Positions 62,990 to 64,000 of a stretch of 64,000 bases of DNA are shown here, one piece after another (within the stretch, counting starts at the first letter, position 1; every line of letters begins with the position of its first letter). Origin of the DNA: Nautilus pompilius (lineage: Eukaryota > Mollusca > Cephalopoda > Nautilida > Nautilidae); NCBI GenBank assembly GCA_018389105.1, contig JACATO010000330.1, positions 1,302,001 to 1,366,000 on the forward strand. The letters run 5' to 3'. The notes under the pieces were generated by a model. That model saw only the letters and a list, made by a program, of their open reading frames with translations. It had not been told where the DNA came from and made no database searches. A program made the translations under genes and the position numbers.

Positions 62990-64000
62990 ATCTTATTTCT
63001 CCGTGTAACAGCTGAATGAAAATGGCTATGGACGCCAATAGTCTGTGAAAATAAATGTACGGGAGATCTCGTATTTAATAAATAGAGAGAAATGGTGCAC
63101 CTTTAGACCGCGAGCACAATCGTTATTATTTCCGATTTGGCGTGATCCCCCCCCCTTTAACTGAAGACAGGGGTTTAATTCCTGCCTCCTAATCTTTTAA
63201 TCCTCCAGTCTTCTGTACTGGTGACGATAGTTCTTATCGCTCGTCGTGTGCATCTCTCTCCCCCCCTGACCCATCAGTAAATGTCACCTCCCTGTTCGGA
63301 ATACCTGCTCTTATTCATTAGTCTGCTTGGCGCCTCTTCGTGGTGAAGGCTGACGGGGTCCGACTCCTCTTCTAAGTCCTCAGCCGAACCGATCTCGTTC
63401 CTTGTACCTCACTAACGTTTACCGGCCAGATGCCTCCACCTCTGTCCCCTTAAAGGGTGCAACCTTCACGAATTGTTCATCATTTACGGGCAGTTTTATA
63501 TACCCCCCTGTTCTCTTTCTATCGCCAACGATGCTGCTTTTCTTCCTCGGAATACATCTCTCAGAGAAGTGTCTCGCGTGTGGCCCCCTCCCACCCCACC
63601 CCAGGATCATATCGCAGATTTTTACGGAGGACTCATTGGTCCCATTCTGAGGGATCAATCACAGTGTAAGGGATCCCTTGAGCTATCAGAGACATAAAGC
63701 TAATTTTGCGGGTGACGGTTTATTCCAACAGCGCCAGATAGATCACGTGGACGAAATGAACAGGCCCTCGGTCGTTGGGGGGTTAATGTAACCGAGGTGG
63801 ATGCCTCGTACGGGGGGGACTAGGATGACCTGGTTATTCTGGAATCTCGTGTCCGACCGATCGATCAACAGACGGGGTGGTAGCTCGGCAGCGTATGTAT
63901 GTATGTATGCTAGTCGCCCTTCCGAACAAAGCCTGATCGGCAGGGGGAGAGGGGGGGGTCGTGAGAAAGGGTTCCGGGTCACCAGCACGTCTACAGAATG
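62990..64000. promoter_or_regulatory. CpG-rich region at the right edge
   Basis: GC- and CpG-rich to the end of the window, like the two promoter islands inside it. It has an inverted CCAAT (ATTGG) near 63636 and a (GTAT)4 tract at 63893-63909. Overlapping open frames here look like composition effects. It probably contains the start of a gene extending past the edge. Its direction is unknown. Confidence 0.45.

Overview
The window is AT-rich animal nuclear DNA with split genes, GT-AG introns, three CpG-rich islands and many decayed DNA transposons and tRNA-derived SINEs. The protein sequences are those of a bilaterian. The large repeat-filled introns and tRNA-type SINEs would suit a mollusc, perhaps a cephalopod, but nothing here proves the species.

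Gene layout, left to right. (1) The first coding exon of a cytoplasmic dynein-2 heavy chain gene (DYNC2H1) lies on the minus strand at 551-745, and the gene runs off the left edge. (2) A CpG-rich island at about 3420-4650 holds NF-Y, ETS and NRF-1 type sites. It sits between DYNC2H1 and (3) a complete DCN1-like neddylation gene (DCUN1D4/5 type, plus strand, 6597-12416, eight coding exons, 230 codons). (4) A complete FRG1 gene lies on the minus strand (13715-35756, eight coding exons, 261 codons), tail to tail with the DCN1-like gene. (5) A second CpG-rich island at about 35340-36130 starts FRG1 leftward and, 110 bp away, a plus-strand transcript whose first exon ends exactly on an ATG. (6) The nearest plus-strand coding exon with a matching splice phase is a 415-codon BTB-BACK protein (BTBD17-like, 52317-53564), 16.4 kb downstream. 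(7) The last 1.2 kb is a third CpG-rich region, probably the start of a gene beyond the right edge.

Introns and intergenic DNA hold a 1063-bp mariner with TIRs and TA duplications, a 1541-bp Tc1 element with double inner/outer repeats, a 2318-bp hAT (Charlie type) with an 8-bp target duplication, several older Tc1, mariner and pogo/Tigger fragments, a SINE with a perfect 12-bp target duplication plus a truncated relative, and a 1-kb compound (TA)n/(GA)n/GTCAGTCA minisatellite just inside the BTBD17-like first intron. No retrovirus-like elements, rRNA genes or CRISPR arrays were seen.

Main points of interest: the head-to-head DYNC2H1/DCUN1D pair, which as I recall is also the arrangement of human DYNC2H1 and DCUN1D5; the FRG1/BTBD17-like divergent promoter with a YY1-like site over the FRG1 start codon; and a Tc1 element whose ends look like a family I recall from fish and frogs. 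The genes share no evident pathway. They are housekeeping or ciliary genes in divergent and convergent pairs.
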